Part shown: piece by piece, positions 54,560-63,871 of the stretch | Layout: each line of letters begins with the position of its first letter | Position numbering within the stretch: position 1 is the first letter of the stretch | Origin: an uncultured Bacteroidales bacterium | GTDB lineage: Bacteria > Bacteroidota > Bacteroidia > Bacteroidales > Porphyromonadaceae | Length of the DNA: 64,000 nucleotides | Reading direction: 5' to 3' | NCBI GenBank assembly: GCA_947290775.1 | Contig: CAMYPM010000002.1 | Coordinates: forward strand, 85,991-149,990 | Notes under the pieces: model-generated | The model's input: the letters and a program-made list of their open reading frames with translations, nothing else | The model's database searches: none | Told to the model about the DNA's origin: nothing | Program-made: the position numbers and the translations under genes

Positions 54560-55381
54560 TTAATACTGTTCTTTTTCGTTGGGAAAGTCTCTCTCTTTTA
54601 CATCCTCTATATAATGCCCCAGAGACTCTTTTATCACTCCCCCTAATTGTGCATACTGACGTAGAAAGCGCGGATGGAATGATTCATTAAGACCCAACAT
54701 ATCGTGCAAAACCAGCACTTGTCCATCGACTCCGCCACCGGCGCCAATGCCTATTACCGGTATAGTCAACTCTTTGGCGATTGATTCGGCTAAAGCAGCC
54801 GGTATCTTCTCGAGCACAAGGGCGAAACAGCCCAATTCCTCAAGCAAATGGGCATCGCTTCTTAGTTTAGCCGCTTCCTCTTCATCTCGAGCACGCACTG
54901 CGTAGGACCCAAACTTATTGATGGACTGAGGGGTTAACCCTAAGTGCCCCATAATAGGGATTCCGGCACATAGAATACGCTCTACAGACTCTTTTATTTC
55001 CGCTCCACCCTCTATTTTCACAGCATCGGCATGGGTGATTTTCATCACTTTGATAGCACTTTCCAATGCCTGCTTCGAATTTCCCTGATAGGAACCAAAG
55101 GGAAGATCTACCACTACCAAGGCTCGCTTTACCGCCTTCATTACACTCTTTCCATGATAGATCATTTGGTCCAATGTAATCGGCAGTGTAGTCGTATTTC
55201 CTGCCATTACATTTGAAGCAGAGTCCCCTACTAAGATCACATCCATTCCTGCCGCATCAACTAAACCTGCCATAGTGTAGTCATACGCAGTCAGCATAGC
55301 TATCTTTTCGCCACGCTCTTTCATTTCCACAAGACGGCGCGTGGTTACCTTGCGAGCGTCTTCCGGTTGATAAGTCGACAT
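54560..55381 (-). CDS. panB: 3-methyl-2-oxobutanoate hydroxymethyltransferase
   Basis: A 273-aa enzyme that adds a hydroxymethyl group to alpha-ketoisovalerate, making ketopantoate for pantothenate and CoA. Family phrases are [84 protein letters not shown] and [23 protein letters not shown]. Length is typical. It begins 134 bases downstream of guaA and ends 19 before the LysM gene. The coaE gene for the end of the same pathway lies elsewhere in the window. Confidence 0.96.
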   Translation of the reverse strand: MSTYQPEDARKVTTRRLVEMKERGEKIAMLTAYDYTMAGLVDAAGMDVILVGDSASNVMAGNTTTLPITLDQMIYHGKSVMKAVKRALVVVDLPFGSYQGNSKQALESAIKVMKITHADAVKIEGGAEIKESVERILCAGIPIMGHLGLTPQSINKFGSYAVRARDEEEAAKLRSDAHLLEELGCFALVLEKIPAALAESIAKELTIPVIGIGAGGGVDGQVLVLHDMLGLNESFHPRFLRQYAQLGGVIKESLGHYIEDVKERDFPNEKEQY

Positions 55382-55515
55382 AGTATCTTTATTCCTTTTT
55401 ATTACAGCTTACTTACTCTTTCTATACTTACGTGCGGAAGAGAGCCTTGGCGGACACTACTCTCCCGAATATGCATGAGACCTAATGAAAAAAAGTCTTT
55501 TTATACAGGAATATC

Positions 55516-57036
55516 TTATTCCCATTCTATCGTAGCCGGTGGCTTAGAGGAGATATCATACACTACTCGATTGATACCGGGTACTTTATTGATAATGGCA
55601 TTAGACACCTCTGCCAGAAATTCATAAGGCAGATGGACCCAATCAGCACTCATGGCATCGACGCTCTCCACAGCTCGAAGGGCTACCGTGTGTCCATAGC
55701 TACGTTCATCGCCCATTACCCCAACGCTACGTATCGGAAGCAGTATAGCACCTGCCTGCCACACTTGATTGTATAAGCCGTGTGCTCTAAGGGCATCCGT
55801 ATAGATTGCGTCGGCTTCTTGTAAAAGTGCCACGCGCTCAGGAGTTATTTCTCCCAAAATGCGTATGGCCAACCCCGGACCGGGGAAGGGGTGACGATCA
55901 ATCAGATGGGCAGGCATATCCAAAGCCCGACCGATACGTCGCACTTCATCCTTAAAGAGCGCTCTCAAAGGCTCTACAAGGCGCAAATTCATTCGCTCGG
56001 GCAAGCCGCCTACATTATGATGACTCTTAATCACCTTACCCGTAATATTGACCGATTCAATTACATCGGGATAAATGGTACCCTGTCCAAGCCATTTGAC
56101 GCCCTCTATTTTATGGGCTTCCTTTTCAAACGTTTCTATAAAGAGCCGGCCTATGATCTTTCGTTTCTGCTCCGGATCGGTCACGCCCTGTAGTGCCTCA
56201 AAAAAGGTTTTAGATGCATCTATATGAACTATATTGAGGCCTAAGGAATGATAATCGCGAAGGACCTGCTGTGCCTCATTCTTGCGAAGCAATCCATGAT
56301 CCACAAATACGCTGGTCAGCCGATCTCCAATTGCACGATGCAGGAGTACCGCTGCTACAGAGCTGTCTACTCCCCCACTCAGTGCCATGAGAACCTTATC
56401 ATTCCCCAACTGTCTGCGAAGGCTTTCAACCGTTTCCTGGATATAGGCATCTGCTCGCCACGAACGCGCTATGCCGGTTATGTCGATAAAGTTGGAGAGA
56501 AGGGTATTACCCTCTTCCGTATGATGCAACTCAGGATGGAATTGTACACCCCATACAGGCTGATCAGCCATTCTAAAGGCGGCATACTTCACATCCTCCG
56601 TAGAGGCTATCAATTCAAAGCCTTTCGGCAAGTCTGTGATGGTATCACCATGTGACATCCACACCTCACTCTCCTGTGTCATACCTTTCAGCAAGGGATC
56701 TTCTGTACGAATAAGGTGTAGTTTGGCACGTCCATACTCACGGGTAGGCGCAGACTGCACTTGTCCCCCCAAAGAAGAGGCCATCAATTGTGCTCCATAG
56801 CAGATACCCAATATCGGATAACGCCCAATGATTGAAGAAAAATCAATATGATAGGCCCCCGCCTCATTCACCGAGAGAGGACTACCGGAAAGAATAATCC
56901 CTTTAGTACCCTCTAAATGCTCGGGTAATCGATTGTACGGAACTATTTCACAGTATGTCTCCATATCGCGCAAACGACGTCCTATGAGGTGGGTCGTCTG
57001 GCTACCAAAGTCCAAAATAAGTATTTTCTCTTGCAT
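55516..57036 (-). CDS. guaA: GMP synthase (glutamine-hydrolysing)
   Basis: A 506-aa enzyme that aminates XMP to GMP. The N-terminal class I glutaminase (about 1-190) has its Cys in [11 protein letters not shown] and His-x-Glu in QFHPELHHT. The ATP-pyrophosphatase domain carries the P-loop [14 protein letters not shown] (about 217-230), and the C-terminal dimerisation domain has [15 protein letters not shown] and ends [18 protein letters not shown]. Full length. Upstream is a TATCTTTG (57076-57083, minus strand), about 40 bases from the ATG. Confidence 0.97.
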   Translation of the reverse strand: MQEKILILDFGSQTTHLIGRRLRDMETYCEIVPYNRLPEHLEGTKGIILSGSPLSVNEAGAYHIDFSSIIGRYPILGICYGAQLMASSLGGQVQSAPTREYGRAKLHLIRTEDPLLKGMTQESEVWMSHGDTITDLPKGFELIASTEDVKYAAFRMADQPVWGVQFHPELHHTEEGNTLLSNFIDITGIARSWRADAYIQETVESLRRQLGNDKVLMALSGGVDSSVAAVLLHRAIGDRLTSVFVDHGLLRKNEAQQVLRDYHSLGLNIVHIDASKTFFEALQGVTDPEQKRKIIGRLFIETFEKEAHKIEGVKWLGQGTIYPDVIESVNITGKVIKSHHNVGGLPERMNLRLVEPLRALFKDEVRRIGRALDMPAHLIDRHPFPGPGLAIRILGEITPERVALLQEADAIYTDALRAHGLYNQVWQAGAILLPIRSVGVMGDERSYGHTVALRAVESVDAMSADWVHLPYEFLAEVSNAIINKVPGINRVVYDISSKPPATIEWE

Positions 57037-57245
57037 GCTTTTTCCTTAAGGAAATACCTCTGTATTTTCTACTTGCAAAGATAGTACATTCTCTTCGCTC
57101 AGCCTGCTATATAGGTGCGCCAAAATACACTCCTTGCCCTCCAATAAGAAACAGCTATAGGCTTTACTTCACACCGCTATACTTTTTCGGTACGCTACGA
57201 ATGCTACCGCTTCAAACTTTACCGGAAAATCCGACCTCCAAGCCA

Positions 57246-57284
57246 CATAAAAGAGAGGCAGCACTCGTAAGCGCTGCCTCTCTT
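57246..57284 (-). terminator. Strong terminator of the TonB receptor/DUF5689 operon
   Basis: AAGAGAGGCAGC (57251-57262) pairs perfectly with GCTGCCTCTCTT (57273-57284), a 12-bp stem with a 10-base loop, 21 bases past the operon's last stop. On the minus strand it is followed by TTATG. The T-run is short but the stem is very stable. Confidence 0.8.
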
Positions 57285-57304
57285 AAGCAAGGATGTGCGA
57301 TTTG

Positions 57305-59311
57305 CTACTTGCGAGGGTTAGTAAATTGGATATCGTCCAAAGTACGATACCAAAGGTTATTAAATCTGCTGTTGGACACAAATACACCTGTAATAGAGCC
57401 ATTTCCACCCGGAGCAGACTGGCTTACCCAAGGAGCGAATTTGCTGGTTTCAGCAGAAATACCGCAAGCACCCGCAGCAGCACTCTTCTCTAACTTAGCG
57501 TGGTTCGTACCGGTTTCGGAGAAAGGATTATACTTATCGCCTTCCTTCCAACCACTAAACTGCACATCACGGATAGTGACCAGACGATTATTCATCTCGG
57601 CACGCTTAGCCAAAAGTTCCTCAGGCGTACTGAAGACTACAGGCTCAAGGAAATACTCTTCACCGGTAGAAACAATGTCATTAACAGAGAGGTTAAATTG
57701 CAATGTTCCTTGATACTCAGTGATTGCTTTACCCTTGAGATTAATGGTCAGAATGGTATTCATGGGTATAGCGTCACTCGTATTCTTTTTAGCGTCTGAG
57801 AAGCGAACCATCATACCGGCCTTACTATCCCCAAAATACATATTGCTAAAGGCATTCATATTGTCTTTACCACTGAGTCGTACCACACGAATAGTAATAT
57901 CCTCCGCAATAGTACCGGTGCCAGGGTACTTGCTCAGCAACGCAGCAAGCCCTCCGTCCAAAGCTTCCTGAACTTTGTTTCCTGCAGCCTGCTCTATAGC
58001 GAAATCAATACGCTTAGTGCCATCACTTAGGGTCATCACGGAGGTACGCGCCTCACCTTGGTTGGCATCTACAGTGAGGGTAACTCCCTCCATCTTCTTG
58101 TTACCTCCGGTAGCGGAGAGATGTGCCCAATTACCTTGTACCTCTAAAGTCCAAGCAGCAGGCGCATACACGGTAAACTGATACGATCCCCCACTCTTGG
58201 GTACTACATAAGTATTATTGGCCGGGGCCGGAGAAATAGAGAGAGGTCTATCCTCACCGGAAAGGCGAGGCTGATTAAGTACTATATTCTCTTCCAGTGT
58301 AGGACGGAAGTTATAGAATGTCTGACCTGACTGCGAAATATTAATGGTAGCAACCCCTATCATATAGCCACTACCTTGAGGCACGTTCTTATCCTTCCAA
58401 ACGCAATTTTTGTAGATCTCGAGTGTCATCTTATTACCAAAGGCATCCTCAATATCGTGACGCTTGGTCGAATAGCTACCATCATAGTACTTGACCCCTT
58501 CATATTTTGTAAATTGGACCCCGTCAAGACGCACATATTGATTGACACATTCGCCATTTTGAATATTCTCAATCGTTACGACACGAGGCTCAATACCCTT
58601 ATCCGGAGTCAAGGATAAGTTAGCTCCGTTTACTTCAATCTGTATAGTGCCACTATAGTTTTTGACATTTGCGCCCTTTAGGTTGCCGACCACTTCCGTA
58701 CCAAAGGGAATGGGCGAGCCGGTGTCGCGTGTTAAAGTCATTACAACCGCATTGCCCCCTGCATCCTGTATATGATGATAGCCGGCAAAGGGGAACTGCT
58801 TAGCCTCAAAGTGAGTAGTAACGATAGCCTTTATCCATAAATCGCGATCAATTGTTTTGGCGTGATCTCTGTCCGTGCCGGCAGCTATCTCAGTAAGCAC
58901 ACTCAGCGATTCATAGGTAAGCTCCTTGCCCTCACTGCTCTTTTGCATTACGGTAAAGGTTTCCACCTGCGTAGAGGCTTTAAGCACAAACTGCCCTACG
59001 CGTGCTGAGCCACTATTGGGGAGAACAGAAATGGTGATCGTATACTCACCCCCTTCCTTCTCCTCGCCTTGAGAAGGGGTTATGGTAAACCAATCCTCTT
59101 TACCCGCATTGGTAATAGTCCAACGACGATTAACCTTTAGGGTAAACTCTTGTGTACCCCCCTCCTTCTCAAACTTATACGTATTGTCTTCAGGGCGGGG
59201 AGATATTTCTATTTTTGCTTTCTCATGCTTGGGCTCCGGCTTACAGGCGGTGAAGCCAACTAAAAGAGCCAAAGAAGCGAGAAGTAAGTTACTTAATCTA
59301 AACTGTTTCAT
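57305..59311 (-). CDS. Lipoprotein with BACON and DUF5689 domains (duplicated)
   Basis: A 668-aa exported lipoprotein (lipobox LALLVGFTACKP, Cys at about 23). Domains alternate: a BACON-type beta-sandwich (about 35-125; VNRRWTITNAGKEDWFTITPSQGEEKEGGEYTITISVLPN), an OB-fold-like DUF5689 region (about 135-345), a second BACON (about 355-445; YAPAAWTLEVQGNWAHLSATGGNKKMEG) and a second DUF5689 (about 450-668). The two DUF5689 parts end alike (NFRPTLEENI / YRTLDDIQF). BACON domains are thought to bind carbohydrates or mucin. It is the last gene of a three-gene unit behind a TonB receptor, so it is probably a surface-exposed partner; the ligand is unknown. Confidence 0.83.
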   Translation of the reverse strand: MKQFRLSNLLLASLALLVGFTACKPEPKHEKAKIEISPRPEDNTYKFEKEGGTQEFTLKVNRRWTITNAGKEDWFTITPSQGEEKEGGEYTITISVLPNSGSARVGQFVLKASTQVETFTVMQKSSEGKELTYESLSVLTEIAAGTDRDHAKTIDRDLWIKAIVTTHFEAKQFPFAGYHHIQDAGGNAVVMTLTRDTGSPIPFGTEVVGNLKGANVKNYSGTIQIEVNGANLSLTPDKGIEPRVVTIENIQNGECVNQYVRLDGVQFTKYEGVKYYDGSYSTKRHDIEDAFGNKMTLEIYKNCVWKDKNVPQGSGYMIGVATINISQSGQTFYNFRPTLEENIVLNQPRLSGEDRPLSISPAPANNTYVVPKSGGSYQFTVYAPAAWTLEVQGNWAHLSATGGNKKMEGVTLTVDANQGEARTSVMTLSDGTKRIDFAIEQAAGNKVQEALDGGLAALLSKYPGTGTIAEDITIRVVRLSGKDNMNAFSNMYFGDSKAGMMVRFSDAKKNTSDAIPMNTILTINLKGKAITEYQGTLQFNLSVNDIVSTGEEYFLEPVVFSTPEELLAKRAEMNNRLVTIRDVQFSGWKEGDKYNPFSETGTNHAKLEKSAAAGACGISAETSKFAPWVSQSAPGGNGSITGVFVSNSRFNNLWYRTLDDIQFTNPRK

Positions 59312-59337
59312 TTCTGTTTATGATGTAATTAAGTGAG

Positions 59338-60153
59338 TTAAAAACGGGGATTATTTAGTTGTACATCGCGAGTATCGTCAATGATAACGAGCTGCGGCGT
59401 TGCACGGAAATAGGTTAGAATACCAATGATATCTCCGGATCCCTCCGGCAGCTTATGCCCTGCAAAGGTGGCAAAGCTACTGGTACGTACTATCAATTGG
59501 TTACCGTTACGATCCAGCAAAGTATGATTGACGGCCGTAACACTATTCTTTTGCTCCGGATTAGCATAAGTTTGGTTAAGCTCAGATTCAAGGAACTGTA
59601 CATCCTTTATCTTCACCAGCATACCGCTGTACTTAAGGGCAAGCTTATCCAGTGTTAGGTCAATGGGATTTATTCCGACATAGCGACCGGCAAGCAGCAC
59701 CTTAGGTACAATTAACTCGGGGACAAAAGAGGTTTCATAATTGGGATCATTGCTCTGATATCCTATACTGATCACATCGCCATACTTACCGATAGCCAAT
59801 CCCTGACAACGAAGCGCTACCTCCTGTCCCTGCTTATAGAAAAGTGTCATATTGACCATTCCCATCTTAAGCTCTATACCACCGGTTGCATCCTGAATAA
59901 ATATAGAGCGATAGAAATTGCCTTTTGTATCCTCCGAAGCAACGACCCCTCTGATAACTACCTCACCGGGGATCAAGTTGCCGCCCTTGCCCTCTTGGTA
60001 GAAGGAGCGCACTTGAGCAATTGTATGGGTAGCAGCAGGCAGAGGAACTTCTTCCTTTTCCTTAGGCTCGTCAAACTTATTGTACTGGCACGCTGCAAAG
60101 ACCAGAGGCAGAGCCAATATGATTAATTGAAATAACTTCTTAATTCTTTCCAT
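59338..60153 (-). CDS. DUF5689 lipoprotein
   Basis: A 271-aa lipoprotein (lipobox LALPLVFAACQY, Cys at about 22) with one DUF5689 domain (about 40-270; TIAQVRSFYQEGKGGNLIPGEVVIRGVVASEDTKGNFYRSIFIQDATGGIEL). The C-terminus (VIIDDTRDVQLNNPRF) closely resembles the ends of its neighbour's DUF5689 repeats. It sits between the TonB receptor gene (14 bases before) and the larger BACON/DUF5689 gene (26 bases after). A surface ligand-capture role with the receptor is inferred from this order. Confidence 0.83.
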   Translation of the reverse strand: MERIKKLFQLIILALPLVFAACQYNKFDEPKEKEEVPLPAATHTIAQVRSFYQEGKGGNLIPGEVVIRGVVASEDTKGNFYRSIFIQDATGGIELKMGMVNMTLFYKQGQEVALRCQGLAIGKYGDVISIGYQSNDPNYETSFVPELIVPKVLLAGRYVGINPIDLTLDKLALKYSGMLVKIKDVQFLESELNQTYANPEQKNSVTAVNHTLLDRNGNQLIVRTSSFATFAGHKLPEGSGDIIGILTYFRATPQLVIIDDTRDVQLNNPRF

Positions 60154-60167
60154 AATGACAAAGCGGA

Positions 60168-62945
60168 TTAGAATACCAAGGCAACATTGAGATAATAGTT
60201 AGTTCCGTACATGTAGAAGTAACGAGGGTCAAAGGGACGCATCATCTTGCCCTCCTTATCATAACGAATACGGAGTTGCTCATAGCCACCGGTACGTAAG
60301 TTTGTATTGTTGAGGATATTGGTTACAGAGAGATTGAGTCGCAAGTAGGTACCACTCTTAATACGATAGGACCATCCCACATTGGCATCCAAAGTAAAGC
60401 CCCCCTTGAACTGCTCTTGCTCTACAAATTCATCTGCAAGACCATCGTAGGCCTTATCGGTGCGCCTCATTGGGTTTGCATCAAGGTAGTTTCTACCAAA
60501 GTAATTGGCATCTACGCCCAACCATACATAGAAAGGTGTCTGATACTGCAAGCTCAGGTTGGCAGCTATCTGAGGGGTGCCCGACACATGGAAGCGGCTC
60601 CAATAGACACTTTCCTGCTCCAGTACCTCATTACTATTGTCCACCGTCTGAATATAGTCGGGATTATTGGTATATATATAGTTACCGTAAGAGAATACTC
60701 CGGTAGCCGTTAGGGCAGGCGTTATTTTCACTTCTGCACCAACCTCTACTCCCATATGACGACGATCGATATGAGTCAGCACATAGTTAGAGAAAGCTCG
60801 GTAACCATCATCATAGAAGCTCATATTACGCATACCATCCATAAACTGCGTGCAGTAGAATGTAATACGTCCCTTAATGAAGGGATGGCGCACTATATAG
60901 CTAATATCTCCCGAGACGATTTTTTCGTTCGAGGGATTTTCCACATAGCTATTGCGTGTACGGGGAGAGATAAAGAGCGAATTAAAGTAGGGTGCGCGAG
61001 ACAAAAAGGCTCCATTCGCCTGAATGAAGTTACGCCCGTTGATCTTCCACGTAGCCCCACCTTTTACGCCATAGGAAAGGAAGTTGAGCACATCACTCTT
61101 TCCGTAAGAATTTTCGGGGAATAGACCGCGACGCTGCTTACCATCTCGGAACATATTTGTCCACTCTCCATCCAACGATAAATAGAAATCGAAGTAGCGC
61201 AGAGAAGCGGTGAGTGTAGCCCAAAGTTGTGCATTCTGCATTTGCCCGTAGTAGTTATGGCTATAGGTATCTCCCTCACGCACTACTCTATCAGGGTTAT
61301 TCAGGTCGAGCTGCGACTTATCGGGATCGTTCGGGAAGTCACGCTCTGAGAACTTATCCACATCATACCAAAAGTCCCCTCCGAGCAAGTCCTTCAATAC
61401 ATTGTAGTTATGCGTCCGATTAAAGCGATAGTTAGCCCCGACATCTAATTTGAGGTTTTCGGAGAATACAGCATTGAGCACGGTAGATGCATTCCATTGC
61501 TTTTGGTCAATATGCCGATCCTCTACCACATATTCACTTCTGCGTCCCTCTGCGATAAACTCCCCTTTGGCATTATATATACGCTGGTAGTTATTGCGGT
61601 TAACCTCATACATTCTATCCCAATTAATGTGTGCCACATTAGGATCCTCTGCCCACAAGTCACGATAATACTGCTCTGTATAGGGATCAGGATTGCTCGT
61701 CATATAACTATAGTAGGAGGGCAGATTGCGATAATAATCCGGACGGGGATCCGGTGCATTATGCCAGTTCAGTGCCGAATAAGCACTGTACCCAAAGCGA
61801 TAGGTTACTCCGGAGGTAAGCGTATAGCCATCTGCTATATTCCAAGTATGAAGCAATTGGAAGATAGGCTCAAAATTATCTCTTACTCTCGCATTGCGCC
61901 ACTTGCCGTTTTGTAAGCCTATATTGGGGTTATAGAAATTGTTTCCTGTCAACTCATACACCTCCTGCGTAGCGCCGGATGCCACACCCCGCTTGGTAGG
62001 AGCGGCTAATGTAATGAAAGAGAGCGAATGGCGTGGAGAGAGCTTCTTTTCAATTCCCAGGAAGTATCCATAAGCATCATAAAAGGTACCCTCTACATAC
62101 CCTTCATCACCCCACCTTTTGGATAAAGATAGGGTAAAAGCCCATCCCGAAGAGAGCATTCCCGATGAGTAAGTAAACATGGTACGATGCGTATAGCTCC
62201 TATTAGAAAGCGAATAAGTAAAGCGGCTTCCCGGACTGAATTGAGAGGGCTGTGTAATGATATTGACTGCACCTCCCAAATCCCCAAACGTAAAGGAGGA
62301 GGGCAACAAGCCATCTGTACCATCCTGATTGACAACCACATTATTCAGACCATTCCACAAGAAGTAAGCGTTGTATCCATTGGACATGTTGTTCATTTGC
62401 ATTCCGTTGAGATACTGCTTCTGGTAAGGTGAGTCATACCCTCTTATTCTGAAACGAGAGGGACTAAATTGGTAGCCTGCCTTATTATTGTAGGGATCGC
62501 GTGAGGCGGTTAAGAATGTAGATATCTTTCCTTCTCCCTCCTCATTTGCTCCGGCTACCTCCTCTACGACAAAGGCAGATAATTCATTCAGGTAATCAGC
62601 TTCACGCGCTGACTTCTCATTCTCGTGAAGTACTACTTCCGGCAGTAAATCTCCTAAAGTGGGCAGTATAACAGTCACTACCTGCGAAACATATCCATCG
62701 CAACTATACAGCACTTGATAGCTACCGGCCTCAAGCTTTGGCATTACGTAGTAGCCGCGCGTATCGGACACCGCCAGCACATCATGCGTATCATCCGCCA
62801 AAGAGATCACAACCCCCTGAAGAGGTGCACGATTAGATGAGGCATACACATAACCTGCATTTACTTTCTCCTGCCCGACTACTATCTGGGTAGAAAGCAA
62901 GAGAATCAGAATAAACGGAATTAAATTCCTACAAAAAAGTCGCAT
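60168..62945 (-). CDS. TonB-dependent outer-membrane receptor
   Basis: A 925-aa outer-membrane receptor. The ATG at 62945 is chosen over two upstream in-frame Met codons because it opens a proper signal peptide (MRLFCRNLIPFILILLLSTQIVVGQ). A carboxypeptidase regulatory-like domain (about 26-110; VNAGYVYASSNRAPLQGVVISLADDTHDVLAVSD) precedes the plug (about 150-235, SRFRIRGYDSPYQKQYLNGMQMN ... FGDLGGAVNIITQP) and a 22-strand barrel ending YYLNVALVF with a terminal Phe. It needs TonB, whose gene starts this window. Receptors with DUF5689 partners are seen across Bacteroidota; substrate unknown. TACCTTTG (63031-63038, minus strand) lies about 85 bases upstream. Confidence 0.92.
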   Translation of the reverse strand: MRLFCRNLIPFILILLLSTQIVVGQEKVNAGYVYASSNRAPLQGVVISLADDTHDVLAVSDTRGYYVMPKLEAGSYQVLYSCDGYVSQVVTVILPTLGDLLPEVVLHENEKSAREADYLNELSAFVVEEVAGANEEGEGKISTFLTASRDPYNNKAGYQFSPSRFRIRGYDSPYQKQYLNGMQMNNMSNGYNAYFLWNGLNNVVVNQDGTDGLLPSSFTFGDLGGAVNIITQPSQFSPGSRFTYSLSNRSYTHRTMFTYSSGMLSSGWAFTLSLSKRWGDEGYVEGTFYDAYGYFLGIEKKLSPRHSLSFITLAAPTKRGVASGATQEVYELTGNNFYNPNIGLQNGKWRNARVRDNFEPIFQLLHTWNIADGYTLTSGVTYRFGYSAYSALNWHNAPDPRPDYYRNLPSYYSYMTSNPDPYTEQYYRDLWAEDPNVAHINWDRMYEVNRNNYQRIYNAKGEFIAEGRRSEYVVEDRHIDQKQWNASTVLNAVFSENLKLDVGANYRFNRTHNYNVLKDLLGGDFWYDVDKFSERDFPNDPDKSQLDLNNPDRVVREGDTYSHNYYGQMQNAQLWATLTASLRYFDFYLSLDGEWTNMFRDGKQRRGLFPENSYGKSDVLNFLSYGVKGGATWKINGRNFIQANGAFLSRAPYFNSLFISPRTRNSYVENPSNEKIVSGDISYIVRHPFIKGRITFYCTQFMDGMRNMSFYDDGYRAFSNYVLTHIDRRHMGVEVGAEVKITPALTATGVFSYGNYIYTNNPDYIQTVDNSNEVLEQESVYWSRFHVSGTPQIAANLSLQYQTPFYVWLGVDANYFGRNYLDANPMRRTDKAYDGLADEFVEQEQFKGGFTLDANVGWSYRIKSGTYLRLNLSVTNILNNTNLRTGGYEQLRIRYDKEGKMMRPFDPRYFYMYGTNYYLNVALVF

Positions 62946-63157
62946 ATTAGGCATTGGCAATAGGTTCATCCATATTTCTTATATACCCGGCACGGCAAAC
63001 ATCACAAAAACTTCGTCTACCTACCTGACACAAAGGTAGCATTTTTATATGAAGCTTAGAGACTCTTTTTGTGAAGAAACAGGGCACACGCTGCAAAGCC
63101 TATCCTGCCCATTTATAAGGGACTCTGATCATGTGGTCCATTCATCCTTTTCTTTCA

Positions 63158-63236
63158 AGTAAAACATCTATATATTTTGAGCAAAACATCTATATCTTTC
63201 AACCCAAACATCTATACCTTTTGAGCAAATGCTCCG
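63158..63236. repeat. Cluster E of the dispersed 22-nt ATCTATATCTTT motif
   Basis: Three well-aligned units with period 22-23: AAAACATCTATATATTTTGA, AAAACATCTATATCTTTCAA and AAACATCTATACCTTTTGAG, then a partial copy. All point the same way. It lies in the 5' region of the TonB receptor gene and just upstream of the small-RNA array. The region 63237-63345 that follows is unusually GC-rich with no gene recognised. Confidence 0.8.
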
Positions 63237-63378
63237 AATGTTTTTCCGCGAAAGGTTTAGTATTGCTCCCTGCCCGCCGGCACGTGCCGCTCCGTACTGC
63301 GTAGTCAGCGCGCACCGATTCGCCTGCTTGTGGGGGCTCAACTCGTTCGGAAGTGAAAGAAGTTTTTTATCTTTGCCT

Positions 63379-63467
63379 ACGAGGGAATAAGATGGTATTG
63401 GTTCACCCGCCGTCGGTTTAAAGCCCTCGGCAAGCTGATTGAGCATATCGATTAGCCTGCCTTTTTC
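63379..63467 (+). ncRNA. Array small RNA, unit 1
   Basis: Predicted 89-nt RNA. Promoter: TTCG (63346-63349), 18 bases, TATCTTTG (63368-63375). Pairings: CGAGGG (63380-63385) with CCCTCG (63424-63429); GATGG (63391-63395) with CCGTC (63410-63414); terminator stem GGCAAGCTGAT with ATTAGCCTGCC (63451-63461), then five T. Its terminator stem has one A/C mismatch, the only unit with such a defect. Confidence 0.58.
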
Positions 63468-63509
63468 TATAGCTGCTCGGAAGTGAAAGAAGTTTTTTTA
63501 TCTTTGCCT

Positions 63510-63598
63510 ACGAGGGAATAAGATGGTATTGGTTCGACCGCCATCGGTTTAAAGCCCTCGGCAGGCTGATTGAGCATATCGATTAGCCTGCCTTTTTC
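63510..63598 (+). ncRNA. Array small RNA, unit 2
   Basis: Predicted 89-nt RNA. -7 box TATCTTTG (63499-63506) with one extra T in the spacer (19 bases); the -33 position reads CTCG (63476-63479), a poor match. CGAGGG (63511-63516) pairs with a CCCTCG near 63555. GATGG pairs with CCATC as full Watson-Crick pairs. Perfect 11-bp terminator stem (one G-U) GGCAGGCTGAT/ATTAGCCTGCC, then five T. Confidence 0.58.
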
Positions 63599-63639
63599 TA
63601 TAGCTGCTCGGAAGTAAAAGAAGTTTTTTATCTTTGCCT

Positions 63640-63728
63640 ACGAGGGAAGAAGATGGTATTGGTCCGACCGCCGTTGTAGTAAAGCCCTCGGCAGGCTGAT
63701 TGAGTATATCGATTAGCCTGCCTTTTTC
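63640..63728 (+). ncRNA. Array small RNA, unit 3
   Basis: Predicted 89-nt RNA. -7 box TATCTTTG (63629-63636), 18-base spacer to CTCG (63607-63610). CGAGGG (63641-63646) pairs with CCCTCG (63685-63690). GATGG pairs with CCGTT through G-U wobbles. Perfect terminator stem ending 63722, then five T. Loop differs from units 1 and 2 by C to T. Confidence 0.58.
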
Positions 63729-63774
63729 TATAGCCGTCAAGTTTAGAAGTGAAAGAAGTTTTTTATCTTTGCCA

Positions 63775-63863
63775 ACGAGGGCAGTAGATGGTATTGGTTC
63801 ACCCGCCGTTGCAGTAAAGCCCTCGGCAGGCTGATTGAGTATATCGATTAGCCTGCCTTTTTC
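63775..63863 (+). ncRNA. Array small RNA, unit 4
   Basis: Predicted 89-nt RNA. TTTA (63742-63745), 18 bases, TATCTTTG (63764-63771). CGAGGG (63776-63781) pairs with CCCTCG (63820-63825); GATGG (63787-63791) with CCGTT (63806-63810). Perfect terminator stem (63825-63835 with 63847-63857), then five T (63858-63862). Confidence 0.58.
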
Positions 63864-63871
63864 TATAGCCA

